From NCBI GenBank assembly GCA_030640695.1, contig DAOWIX010000023.1, forward strand, positions 1 to 7,408: 7,408 bases of DNA, given 5' to 3'. The notes below the pieces were generated by a model. It saw only the letters and a program-made list of their open reading frames with translations, was not told the origin of the DNA and did no database searches. The translations under genes and the position numbers were made by a program. This document shows positions 1-6,639 of this stretch, one piece after another. Source of the stretch: Deltaproteobacteria bacterium (lineage in GTDB: Bacteria > Desulfobacterota > Anaeroferrophillalia > Anaeroferrophillales > Tharpellaceae). The stretch's first letter is position 1, and the number at the start of each line of letters is the position of its first letter.

Positions 1-1
1 G

Positions 2-682
2 GAAGTAACGCCAACTCCTGCGGTTAAGCCGGGGAGTGTCAAATCAATATCCAGCCCTGAAAAGGATGATAAGCTGTCGCTTTCAGTTGAGCCGCAAAAG
101 GTAGAGGCGCAAGAAGCCGAGTCCTATAAGTTGGCAAAAACTCAGTCGCTTGAGACTGTGGCCCTAAATTCTCCCCGATCTCAACCACCTGTCGTCCCTG
201 CAGTTGTCGAGCAGGTGGTTGAGGTCGGCAGCTATGTCCTGCAATCAGATCTGGAGGAGGCTCGCTCTCAACTTGAGGTTCTGGGATTTACTGTGACAGA
301 CGAAGTCAGGAAACTCCCGACTCCGATGTACCGGGTCTTTATGGGGCCCTATTCCAATCGCCAAGAAACGCGAAAAATGATGGCTGTGGTTCGCAAAATG
401 GGTGATCAGCCCTTCATTCAGAAGCTGGAAGTTGGCTCTCTTGTGATTATTGGCTCCTTCTATCTTGAAGCCAGTGTGGTGGCCTGGGAAAACATGTATC
501 ATGATGCCGGGCTTAACCCAAAAGTGCGGCAAGAGAGTCTCATGATACCGCATACCCAGTTGCTGCTCGTAGGATCTCAGGTGAACAATAACCCGGAAGT
601 GGTTCTCACCCAGGTGAGGGCTGCCGGCTTTTCTGATGCCAACCTTAAAACAATCTCCTCATCCAACCCCAGCGTTAAGTGA
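2..682 (+). CDS. SPOR-domain-like protein, C-terminal part (5' end outside window)
   Basis: The reading frame is open from base 2 to the TGA at 680-682, so the gene begins left of the window. The first in-window start-like codon (TTG at 131) is not a credible start, because coding continues unbroken upstream of it. The visible 226 residues begin with a low-complexity Pro/Ser/Glu/Lys-rich linker (about residues 1-72). Two successive SPOR-like units follow, at about 74-140 and 142-218. The first carries the typical 'YRVFMGPYSN' stretch; the second has 'LEVGSLVIIGSF' and ends 'QVRAAGFSDANLKTI'. SPOR domains are about 70-residue folds that in known cases bind denuded peptidoglycan at division sites, usually on a membrane-anchored or secreted protein. 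Any anchor here would lie in the missing N-terminus. The gene ends 14 bases before the Rel/SpoT start, so the two may be co-transcribed. Domain call moderately sure; exact role unknown. Confidence 0.72.
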   Translation, partial: EVTPTPAVKPGSVKSISSPEKDDKLSLSVEPQKVEAQEAESYKLAKTQSLETVALNSPRSQPPVVPAVVEQVVEVGSYVLQSDLEEARSQLEVLGFTVTDEVRKLPTPMYRVFMGPYSNRQETRKMMAVVRKMGDQPFIQKLEVGSLVIIGSFYLEASVVAWENMYHDAGLNPKVRQESLMIPHTQLLLVGSQVNNNPEVVLTQVRAAGFSDANLKTISSSNPSVK

Positions 683-696
683 TATAAACTGTCTGC

Positions 697-2841
697 ATGA
701 TTAGAGCGAATGATATTATAGAGAAAGTTGCCGATTATTATCCAGAGGCAAATTTTGATACCATTCGCAAAGCATACGCCTACAGCGCTTACGCCCATCG
801 CAATCAGGTTCGCCTCTCTGGTGAACCCTATATGATCCATCCGATCGAAGTCGCCAATATGCTGGCCGAGATGAAAATGGATTTGGCCAGCATCGCGGCT
901 GGCCTTCTCCATGATACCCTTGAAGATGACCCGCTAACTTCAATTGAAGACTTAAGCCTTCGTTTTGGCGATGAGATCACCTCTCTGGTTGAAGGGCTGA
1001 CCAAGATCAGCAAGATAAAATTTAAGAGCTCCCGTGAGCATCAAGCCGAGAATTATCGCAAAATGATTCTCGCTATGGTCAAGGATATTCGAGTTCTGGT
1101 GATTAAGTTGGTTGACCGCATCCACAATATGCGGACTCTCGATTTTCAAAAACCAGAGCGTCAGGAAGCGATTGCCCAGGAGACTCTGGATATCTATGCG
1201 CCGCTTGCCAACCGTTTGGGGATATCCTGGATTAAACAGGAGCTCGAGGATAAATCTCTGCGTTATCTGCAGCCGACCATCTATCACGAACTTGAGGAGA
1301 AGGTCGCCCGTAAAGAGCTTGAAAGTCGTGAATTTATTGATAATATTATAAAACTTGTGCAGCGCAACCTTGAACATAACGGTATCAGAGGGCAAGTGGC
1401 TGGGCGGCTTAAGCACCTCTACAGTATCTATCGTAAAATGATGCGCCGCAATATCTCCTTTGAACAGATCTATGATATAATTGCTTTTCGGGTACTGGTT
1501 GCTGATAAGGCGGAATGCTATAATGTTCTAGGTGTTATTCATGCTCTTTGGCGGCCAGTACCGAGCCGTTTTAAAGATTTTATCAGCATTCCCAAGGTCA
1601 ATATGTACCAGTCGCTACATACTTCTGTGATTGGGCCGGATGGCCGTCATGTCGAGTTTCAGATTCGTACCCAGGAGATGCATCAGATTGCCGAGATGGG
1701 GATTGCCGCTCATTGGCACTATAAGGAGGGCTATCAGCTTGATGATCATGACCGTAAACAGATGGATTGGTTGCGGCAGATGATTGAGTGGCAGCAGGAT
1801 GTCAATAATCCTGGTGATTTCCTTGATTCCGTCAAAATTGATCTCTTTTCAGAGGCGGTCTATGTCTTTACCCCGACCGGTGAGGTTAAGGAGCTGCCAA
1901 GCGGTTCATCACCGATCGATATGGCCTATAGTATCCATTCGAATATCGGTGATCACTGTAGTGGGGCAAAGGTTAACGGCAAGCTCGTGCCTTTGCGTTA
2001 TCAGCTCAAGAATGGCGAAATGGTTGAGATTGTTACCTCCAAACGCCAACATCCTAACAAGGATTGGCTCGCTTTTGTCAAAACCAGTAAAGCACGTAAC
2101 AAGATTCGTCAATGGGTTAAAAAAGAGGAGGAGAGGCGTAGTATTGAGCTTGGGCGTGAGCTTTGTGAAAAGGCCTTTGCTCGTTTAAAACTCTCTTTTA
2201 ATCAGGCTTTAAAAAGTGGCAAGATACAGGCGGCTGCAGCTGAATTCTCTCTCAATAATGCCGAATCATTGTTGTCTGTCATTGGCCGTGGAAAGCTATC
2301 AGCTCTGCAGGTAATTAATCGGATCTACCCGGAACTCCGTGAGCAGGATAAGGCCAAGGCAAAGGAGAAGAAAGAGGAGAGCAAAGCGGCTCGTAAGCCC
2401 GCTCGAGACGGTATTTCAATCAAGGATATCGATGATGTCATGGTGCGTTTTGCCAAATGCTGTAATCCGCTACCAGGTGATGATGTTGTCGGGTTTATAA
2501 CTCGGGGGCGTGGGTTGACGATTCATCGGCGTAATTGTCGGCATGTTAATCAAGGTGAATCGGAACGTTATATGGATGTCGAGTGGAACCTTGAACGCTC
2601 AACCTCACATTCTGTGAAAATTCGCATCATGTGTGAAGATGTCAAGGGGATGCTGGCCTCTTTGGGGACTGCAATCAGTAGCATGGAAGCTAATATTGCC
2701 AGTGCTTCGTTAAAGACCAGTATCGATCATAAGGCGATCTGCTTCTTTGAGATCGAGGTTAAGGATCTTGGGCATCTTAGAAAAGTAAAGCAGGCTTTAC
2801 GGGCGGTTAAGGGTGTCTATCAGGTGACGCGCATGAGTTAG
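697..2841 (+). CDS. Bifunctional (p)ppGpp synthetase/hydrolase, RelA/SpoT family
   Basis: Cytoplasmic stringent-response enzyme of 714 residues, full length for a long RSH protein. Domains in order: HD hydrolase (about 25-180) with H48, the H72-D73 pair in 'LLHDTLEDD' and D140 in 'KLVDRIHNM'; synthetase (about 235-345) with 'GRLKHLYSIYRKM', D260 in 'YDIIAFRVL', the RFKD motif at 291-294, E320 in 'VEFQIRT' and 'AAHWHYK'; TGS (about 383-448); helical region with a Lys/Glu-rich stretch near 550-568; Cys-containing zinc-finger-like segment (C588, C589, C614); C-terminal ACT (about 638-714). RXKD, not EXDD, is the form known from bifunctional Rel enzymes, and the HD residues are intact. I therefore infer both synthesis of (p)ppGpp from ATP and GDP/GTP and its hydrolysis. 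The ATG at 697 is the only usable start, since an in-frame TAA lies at 685-687. No clear Shine-Dalgarno precedes it, which suggests coupling to the upstream gene. I give no symbol because rel, relA and spoT are all used for this type. Confidence 0.96.
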   Translation: MIRANDIIEKVADYYPEANFDTIRKAYAYSAYAHRNQVRLSGEPYMIHPIEVANMLAEMKMDLASIAAGLLHDTLEDDPLTSIEDLSLRFGDEITSLVEGLTKISKIKFKSSREHQAENYRKMILAMVKDIRVLVIKLVDRIHNMRTLDFQKPERQEAIAQETLDIYAPLANRLGISWIKQELEDKSLRYLQPTIYHELEEKVARKELESREFIDNIIKLVQRNLEHNGIRGQVAGRLKHLYSIYRKMMRRNISFEQIYDIIAFRVLVADKAECYNVLGVIHALWRPVPSRFKDFISIPKVNMYQSLHTSVIGPDGRHVEFQIRTQEMHQIAEMGIAAHWHYKEGYQLDDHDRKQMDWLRQMIEWQQDVNNPGDFLDSVKIDLFSEAVYVFTPTGEVKELPSGSSPIDMAYSIHSNIGDHCSGAKVNGKLVPLRYQLKNGEMVEIVTSKRQHPNKDWLAFVKTSKARNKIRQWVKKEEERRSIELGRELCEKAFARLKLSFNQALKSGKIQAAAAEFSLNNAESLLSVIGRGKLSALQVINRIYPELREQDKAKAKEKKEESKAARKPARDGISIKDIDDVMVRFAKCCNPLPGDDVVGFITRGRGLTIHRRNCRHVNQGESERYMDVEWNLERSTSHSVKIRIMCEDVKGMLASLGTAISSMEANIASASLKTSIDHKAICFFEIEVKDLGHLRKVKQALRAVKGVYQVTRMS

Positions 2842-2854
2842 TAGTAACAAGAAA

Positions 2855-2885
2855 ACCCGGTATTAGTTATGTGCTAATACCGGGT
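2855..2885. terminator. Intrinsic terminator hairpin between convergent rel/spoT-type gene and rpmB
   Basis: A perfect 12-bp stem (ACCCGGTATTAG at 2855-2866 with its complement at 2874-2885) encloses a 7-nt loop. It sits 14 bases after the Rel stop and 27 bases after the rpmB stop. Read on the minus strand the stem is followed by TTTTC, so it suits rpmB better. On the plus strand only AAGGTTAG follows, so it may be a weak terminator for the Rel gene. Confidence 0.75.
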
Positions 2886-2911
2886 AAGGTTAGCTTGACG
2901 GTTGCATCGCT

Positions 2912-3097
2912 TTATTTAGTAATAGCGCCTGATCTTATACAGCGGGTGCAGGCTTTGACTTTGCGACGCTGGCCGTTGACGACCGTGTTGACCTCTTGGA
3001 GGTTGGGGCGCGAGACTTTTTTGGTTTTATTGTTTGCATGACTTACATTGTTGCCGACAAGCGGTTTTTTTCCGCAGATATCACAAACCCTGGCCAT
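2912..3097 (-). CDS. rpmB: 50S ribosomal protein L28 (zinc-ribbon form)
   Basis: A 61-residue basic protein starting 'MARVCDICGKKPLVGNNVSH', typical of short bacterial L28, a component of the large ribosomal subunit. Cysteines C5, C8, C50 and C53 form two CxxC pairs, so this is the zinc-binding (C+) form and not the zinc-independent paralogue seen in some bacteria. The start is supported by GGAG at 3105-3108 (minus strand), 7 bases before the ATG at 3097. The gene stands alone, convergent with the Rel gene and divergent from the PfkB-like gene. No rpmG gene lies next to it in this window. Length and sequence are ordinary for the family, and the identification is firm. Confidence 0.96.
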   Translation of the reverse strand: MARVCDICGKKPLVGNNVSHANNKTKKVSRPNLQEVNTVVNGQRRKVKACTRCIRSGAITK

Positions 3098-3163
3098 TGT
3101 TATACTCCATGGGGAATTAAGCTGTTACAAGAGATTTTCTTCTTTCTTTATTTAAAGAGGCTG

Positions 3164-3180
3164 AGCTGTTTAACACAGCT
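3164..3180. repeat. Short dyad in the rpmB / PfkB-like divergent intergenic region
   Basis: AGCTGT and ACAGCT flank TTAAC (6-bp arms, 5-nt centre) in the 124-bp gap between the divergent genes. It could be an operator or a small hairpin in the leader of the plus-strand gene, but the arms are short and chance is possible. I see no convincing -35/-10 pair for either gene in this gap. Confidence 0.3.
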
Positions 3181-3221
3181 GGCCGGTAAAAATCAAGCAG
3201 GATTTTAAGCGAGGTGGCACT

Positions 3222-4892
3222 ATGACAACCGGTGACAGGAGCCGTTTTGTATTCTTGGGTGGAATTCCGGTTTTTGATTATATGATAGCTCTCACTCTTG
3301 CGGATATCTGCAAAGTAGTTGGCAATGATCTTATCACGATTGATGATAAAATTCTACTCCCCTTGGGAACCGTTTTTGTCTGTCGAGTCGAGGGTTTAGG
3401 TGAGCCGATTTACGTCAATCCGATGGCCGCTTGTGATGTGCAAAAGGTGAATGAAAAATATTACTACACCATGACTTTAGGCGGTAAGCACAGTGAACGG
3501 TCGGCTTTGAGTTTGCGTTTTGTTGAGCTGGCGGAGCTGGTCGATGAGCTTAATCAGGCTTATCCTGAGATTATCAGAGATGAAAAAGATCTTAAGCTGG
3601 TAGCGGTCGAAAATCTTGTCCAGATTCAACTGGGCGGTAATAATCGGAATCTCATAGAAGCGATTCGCTTCCTTTATGACTCCCATGAGCTCCAGCCGGA
3701 TAGCGCTGGATTTGAGTGTGAACACCTCTTCTTTTTCGATGTCAAAAATCCCAAATATAAACTAGTCAAGAAGTTTTACCAGGACTATCGAGTGACAATC
3801 GGAGATATTCCCGAAATTCATATTGATAATCTTGTGCCTCGTATCAGCTATGTCCTGACGATCAAAGACGATTCGGGCAAAAGTCTTGATCGAATCGTCC
3901 TCTCGAATAAGACTAATGAGGAGATTATCCCGGTCGAGCGTCTGGCTCAACGCTATTTTGATCTTGAGTATAAGCTCCGGAAAGATAGTGATTTTGTCAG
4001 TACTAATCTGATTATTAACTCTCTCACCAATCCCGAGGAGTTGCGACTTGTCTGTCGGCTGCTGCATACAGCTTATGCCAGTGCGGTAACCACTTTTCTG
4101 TGTCCGACAAAGACCCTTTTTCATTGTATTGATACTCTGGTTGAATCGCGCTACTATACCTCCAGAAAAGAGCGTTTTTTCAGTAATAGAGAGGAGTTTC
4201 TTTACGACGCCGTCATTCCTTTTATTCAATATCTGATTTTAAATACCGAAGAGCTCCTGCTTCTGGACGGGGTTTCGCGGCGTAAGGGGATAGACCTGAC
4301 CAGCAGTCAATTGGTACGGCATATGAACCAGGGGAAAAAGGGTGAGAACAATAAGGGCGGGCGCCTGCTCCTGACCGACGGCAGCAAGGGGGTGCGTTAC
4401 ACCGAGCGCCTGACTCCGGCCCGAGCTCTAATCTATTGGAAAAAAGCCCGCATGCCCGAAGATGTAATTTTCAGGATGCGTTATGCCGATCGGCGGATTA
4501 TCTGCGGTGATGATTTTATCGATGAACTCTCTTCAACTCTTGGGGCGGGCGATACCTTTGCCGGTATTTTCATTGCCTTGAAGGCTCTTGCCTGGGATAG
4601 TGGACATGCCTTGCGTGGGGCGACTTTGGGGGCGCAATATTTCATCAGGACGCGGCAAAGGCCACAGGTCAAAGATCTGGTGCTAACCGATGAACGCCAT
4701 ATCATGATGGGTACCGAAACCGAACTGCGTGATATTATCTCGCACCATCTCCAGGAGAGTGGCGATCCCACCCGTTATGGAACCATCACTGATACAATTA
4801 TTACCATCAACACGACCCAGGTTCACCACCCCTTTCGTGAGATTTTAAAACTGGCGCAAAAGATTGTTGCCGATAAAAAAGCGAGGGTGTAA
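3222..4892 (+). CDS. Large PfkB/ribokinase-fold kinase-like protein, substrate unknown
   Basis: 556 residues, against roughly 300-350 for usual PfkB sugar kinases. The fold can be followed along the sequence: a first strand 'FVFLGGIPVFDY' (9-20); the GGN motif in 'QLGGNNRNLIEAIRF' (136-150); a segment resembling the substrate-lid strand region (about 205-232); 'NTEELLLLDG' (341-350), like the family NxxE site; 'LLLTDGSKGVRY' (382-393), like the T-G nucleotide-side strand; and signature 2, 'GAGDTFAG' (441-448), with D444 as presumed catalytic base. About 115 extra residues separate the first strand from GGN, and a tail of about 55 residues follows the core. These features predict ATP-dependent phosphorylation of a sugar, nucleoside or related alcohol, but the substrate cannot be read. 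The start is supported by GAGGTGG at 3211-3217, 4 bases before the ATG. It appears monocistronic, so neighbours give no hint. Confidence 0.85.
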   Translation: MTTGDRSRFVFLGGIPVFDYMIALTLADICKVVGNDLITIDDKILLPLGTVFVCRVEGLGEPIYVNPMAACDVQKVNEKYYYTMTLGGKHSERSALSLRFVELAELVDELNQAYPEIIRDEKDLKLVAVENLVQIQLGGNNRNLIEAIRFLYDSHELQPDSAGFECEHLFFFDVKNPKYKLVKKFYQDYRVTIGDIPEIHIDNLVPRISYVLTIKDDSGKSLDRIVLSNKTNEEIIPVERLAQRYFDLEYKLRKDSDFVSTNLIINSLTNPEELRLVCRLLHTAYASAVTTFLCPTKTLFHCIDTLVESRYYTSRKERFFSNREEFLYDAVIPFIQYLILNTEELLLLDGVSRRKGIDLTSSQLVRHMNQGKKGENNKGGRLLLTDGSKGVRYTERLTPARALIYWKKARMPEDVIFRMRYADRRIICGDDFIDELSSTLGAGDTFAGIFIALKALAWDSGHALRGATLGAQYFIRTRQRPQVKDLVLTDERHIMMGTETELRDIISHHLQESGDPTRYGTITDTIITINTTQVHHPFREILKLAQKIVADKKARV

Positions 4893-4931
4893 AAAAAAGC
4901 AAAGGCAGTCTATTGTCTGCCTTTACTTTTT
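4891..4931. terminator. Intrinsic terminator after the PfkB-like gene
   Basis: AAAGGCAG (4901-4908) pairs with CTGCCTTT (4917-4924) around an 8-nt loop. An outer A-run (4891-4898) pairs with the T-run at 4927-4931 across a small mismatch. It begins at the stop codon of the kinase-like gene. Because A and T tracts flank both sides, it can work in either direction. Confidence 0.85.
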
Positions 4932-4994
4932 AAAAAGAATTGCTGCTTGTTTCAGGGTTCTATAATTCAGAAGTTAAGTTACAGCGGATAGCGG

Positions 4995-5243
4995 CGAACT
5001 TTGCTTTGCCCTGCTTCGCGTGGGGTCAGGCTACGGATAAGCCTTGGTTGGTGGTACGATTTGACTCTACGCAGCCTGTCGATTACTGGTTGCACTATAA
5101 AACCCAGTCCCCGCCTAACCTCGGTGCGGGGACTGGGTTTTACGAAAAATACCGGCGTTGGAGAATTTTACAGTGTCACGGTGTACAGACAATCAATAAT
5201 CACCCGTAGCCTGTCCCCCTCGAAGTGAGCGAAGCAAAGTTCG
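4995..5243. repeat. BIME-like imperfect palindrome with REP-like ends (non-coding, between convergent genes)
   Basis: The left end reads CGAACTTTGCTT (4995-5006) and CAGGCTACGG (5027-5036). The reverse complement of the right end carries the same two blocks in the same order (5232-5243 and 5205-5214). The inside of the arms is diverged but still alignable, and the centre falls on a perfect 17-bp hairpin. Each end, read inward-to-outward, has GTAG then CCTGTCCCC or CCTGACCCC, followed by a small hairpin whose arms contain CGAA/TTCG. The right hairpin pairs 5218-5224 with 5240-5246; the left pairs 4994-4998 with 5015-5019. GTAG at the foot of a hairpin is the hallmark of REP sequences, and two in inverted orientation make a BIME. 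This element fills most of the 369-bp gap 4893-5261; no gene is credible there. No target-site duplication is obvious. Confidence 0.65.
5098..5142. terminator. Perfect 17-bp hairpin, probable bidirectional terminator, at the centre of the palindrome
   Basis: TAAAACCCAGTCCCCGC (5098-5114) is exactly complementary to 5126-5142, with an 11-nt loop. The GC-rich stem ends in TTTTA on both strands, so it can stop transcripts from the dehydrogenase gene (minus strand) as well as any plus-strand read-through. Confidence 0.7.
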
Positions 5244-5261
5244 AGGTTGTTCTCATTTACG

Positions 5262-6392
5262 TTATTTATTAAGTTCCCAGGGTGTCAGGTCGTTGTCGGC
5301 GAACTTTTTCGGCAGTTTGAAATCTCCAGCGGCTACCGCAACCTTGATCAGGCGGGCACTTTCGGTCATACCCAACTCATTCATCAAGGCCAAAGGTCCT
5401 TTAGGCCAGGCCAGAGAGGTGATGATGCCGAGTTCAAGATCGTCGGGGCTGACCACCTGATGTTCGATGAGGTGGGTTGAGATTGCAAAAATGGCTCCTA
5501 AGAGGCGATCTTTCACTTCGTTACGAACCGCCTGGTCTTCGGTGATGGGGCCGCCTTCGAGATCCCAGAGCTGACCGCTTTCAAACTGTTGCTTTAACTG
5601 GTCACACATTGCCGGGTAGCCGGTGTCGTTATCCCTTAAGTATTCGGCCATCGAAACGCCGGCATGGTAACAGGTGCCCAAACCGGCACCATTTTGAACC
5701 CACATAATTCCAAATTTAAGGCCTAAGGCTTCCTGAGAGATGCTCTCCAGGCTGGCCGCATTTAGGTTGTCTCCGTAAAAACTGTCGAGAACCACATAGC
5801 TGGCGATAAAGACCGGGTTGACGGCAAAGCCCGGAAAATCCTTAACTGTGATTGCCACCTTGCGGTTTTTCTGGGCAAATTCCATGAGGGCAGCATAGGT
5901 TGCGTCGGAGGTCTCTTTCTGTCTGATAACTTCAACCAAGCGGTTGATGTTGGCCGGAAAGAAGTAGTGCAGGCCGGCAGTGCGGCTTGGATTTTCAACT
6001 TTAGCCATCAGTTTTTCGATGAGAAAGGTCGAGGTGTTGCTGACCAGGATGGCATCTTTGCGACAGGCTTTTGAGAGCTCGGTGAAAACTTCTATTTTAA
6101 GATCCATCTTCTCGATCGCAGCTTCGATAACCAGGTCACAATCTTTGAGCCCGGAATAGAGGCTGGTGCCGTTGATCCGACCGCTCAGTTGATCCATGTC
6201 GGCCTGGCTGATTTTGCCTTTGGCGACTCTTTTACTTAACGGTTTAGTCACCCAGCGCTCAAACATGCTGGCCACGAGTTCGTCGTTGAGTTCTTTGTAG
6301 ACAACGTTATAGCCGGCACCGGCTGCATTTAAGGCAATAGCGGCGCCCATGACGCCGAAACCGACTACGCCAACGGTTTTGATCTCACTCAT
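5262..6392 (-). CDS. 3-hydroxyacyl-CoA dehydrogenase, NAD-dependent
   Basis: A 376-residue stand-alone 3HCDH protein with no crotonase domain attached. The N-terminal Rossmann domain has 'VGFGVMGAAIA' (GxGxxG at 11-16) and 'CDLVIEAAIEKMDLK' (85-99). The family's catalytic His and Glu are present as H142 in 'GLHYFFPANINRLVEV' and E154, with S118-N119 in 'VSNTST' as the conserved active-site residues. 'DFPGFAVNP' (185-193) marks the join to the helical C-terminal domain (about 189-355). The reaction is reversible oxidation of a (3S)-hydroxyacyl-CoA to the 3-oxoacyl-CoA with NAD, in the cytoplasm. That could serve beta-oxidation or the reductive butyrate direction; the neighbours do not decide it. 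The segment after the catalytic His reads FFPAN where the usual family text is FFNPA, so this may be a subfamily with a distinct substrate. Start chosen from AAGGAGA at 6403-6409 (minus strand), 10 bases before the ATG. It is longer than the ~280-residue butyryl-type enzymes. Confidence 0.88.
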   Translation of the reverse strand: MSEIKTVGVVGFGVMGAAIALNAAGAGYNVVYKELNDELVASMFERWVTKPLSKRVAKGKISQADMDQLSGRINGTSLYSGLKDCDLVIEAAIEKMDLKIEVFTELSKACRKDAILVSNTSTFLIEKLMAKVENPSRTAGLHYFFPANINRLVEVIRQKETSDATYAALMEFAQKNRKVAITVKDFPGFAVNPVFIASYVVLDSFYGDNLNAASLESISQEALGLKFGIMWVQNGAGLGTCYHAGVSMAEYLRDNDTGYPAMCDQLKQQFESGQLWDLEGGPITEDQAVRNEVKDRLLGAIFAISTHLIEHQVVSPDDLELGIITSLAWPKGPLALMNELGMTESARLIKVAVAAGDFKLPKKFADNDLTPWELNK

Positions 6393-6430
6393 TTTTTTAA
6401 TCTCTCCTTAACAAACATTGTTACTTATTT

Positions 6431-6490
6431 TCCCCGATGAACCTCTAAAAGCCTTTTGCTGTCAGAGGTCAAGTAATATTAAGACGGGGA
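6431..6490 (-). promoter_or_regulatory. Nested inverted repeat and possible promoter upstream of the 3HCDH gene
   Basis: TCCCCG (6431-6436) pairs with CGGGGA (6485-6490). Inside it ACCTCT (6441-6446) pairs with AGAGGT (6464-6469), and inside that AGC (6450-6452) pairs with GCT (6458-6460), with a symmetric 3x3 internal loop. On the minus strand TTGACC, a 17-base spacer and TTTAGA overlap the inner repeat and could be a weak sigma70-like promoter with an operator in its spacer. Alternatively the repeat folds in the mRNA leader. The structure is seen; the function is inferred. Confidence 0.4.
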
Positions 6491-6551
6491 TTATTGATGG
6501 TTTTCAAGTAGAACGCCTTACCAGATTGCAAAAAAAAACACAATATTAATT

Positions 6552-6570
6552 TCGGAAATTTTTTTTCCGA
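6552..6570. repeat. Dyad just upstream of the ssb promoter
   Basis: TCGGAAA (6552-6558) and TTTCCGA (6564-6570) flank TTTTT, a 7-bp stem ending one base before the putative -35 of ssb. A run of A lies upstream at about 6530-6538. It may be a regulator site or an AT-rich promoter-boosting region. It does not resemble the Gram-negative LexA box. Confidence 0.4.
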
Positions 6571-6571
6571 C

Positions 6572-6600
6572 TTGATTATCGAAAGAAAAAGACGTATGCT
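6572..6600 (+). promoter_or_regulatory. Putative sigma70-type promoter of ssb
   Basis: TTGATT (6572-6577) and TATGCT (6595-6600) are separated by exactly 17 bases, each matching 4 of 6 consensus positions. AT-rich sequence lies upstream. Transcription would begin around 6606-6608, giving a leader of about 44 bases before the ssb start. Confidence 0.5.
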
Positions 6601-6639
6601 CATGAGTTGAATAAAATAAATAGATTATCGTTTTTTAAG

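Noticed and set aside
131..682. Start of the SPOR-like gene at TTG 131.
   Set aside because: The frame is open to the window edge with coherent linker sequence upstream, so the real start is outside the window.
952..1416. Minus-strand open frame of 154 codons inside the Rel gene, and similar shadows at 3762-4229 and 4481-4771.
   Set aside because: They are antisense to clearly coding sequence with recognised domains, and show no ribosome binding site or family features.
3125..3154. TTACAA with TATTTA 18 bases later as promoter for the PfkB-like gene.
   Set aside because: The -10 match is poor and the pyrimidine-rich context makes chance matches likely.
4940..5228. Two overlapping plus-strand open frames of 75-89 codons in the convergent gap.
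   Set aside because: They lie across the imperfect palindrome and its 17-bp hairpin, lack ribosome binding sites and recognisable domains, and are best explained as open frames in repeat DNA.
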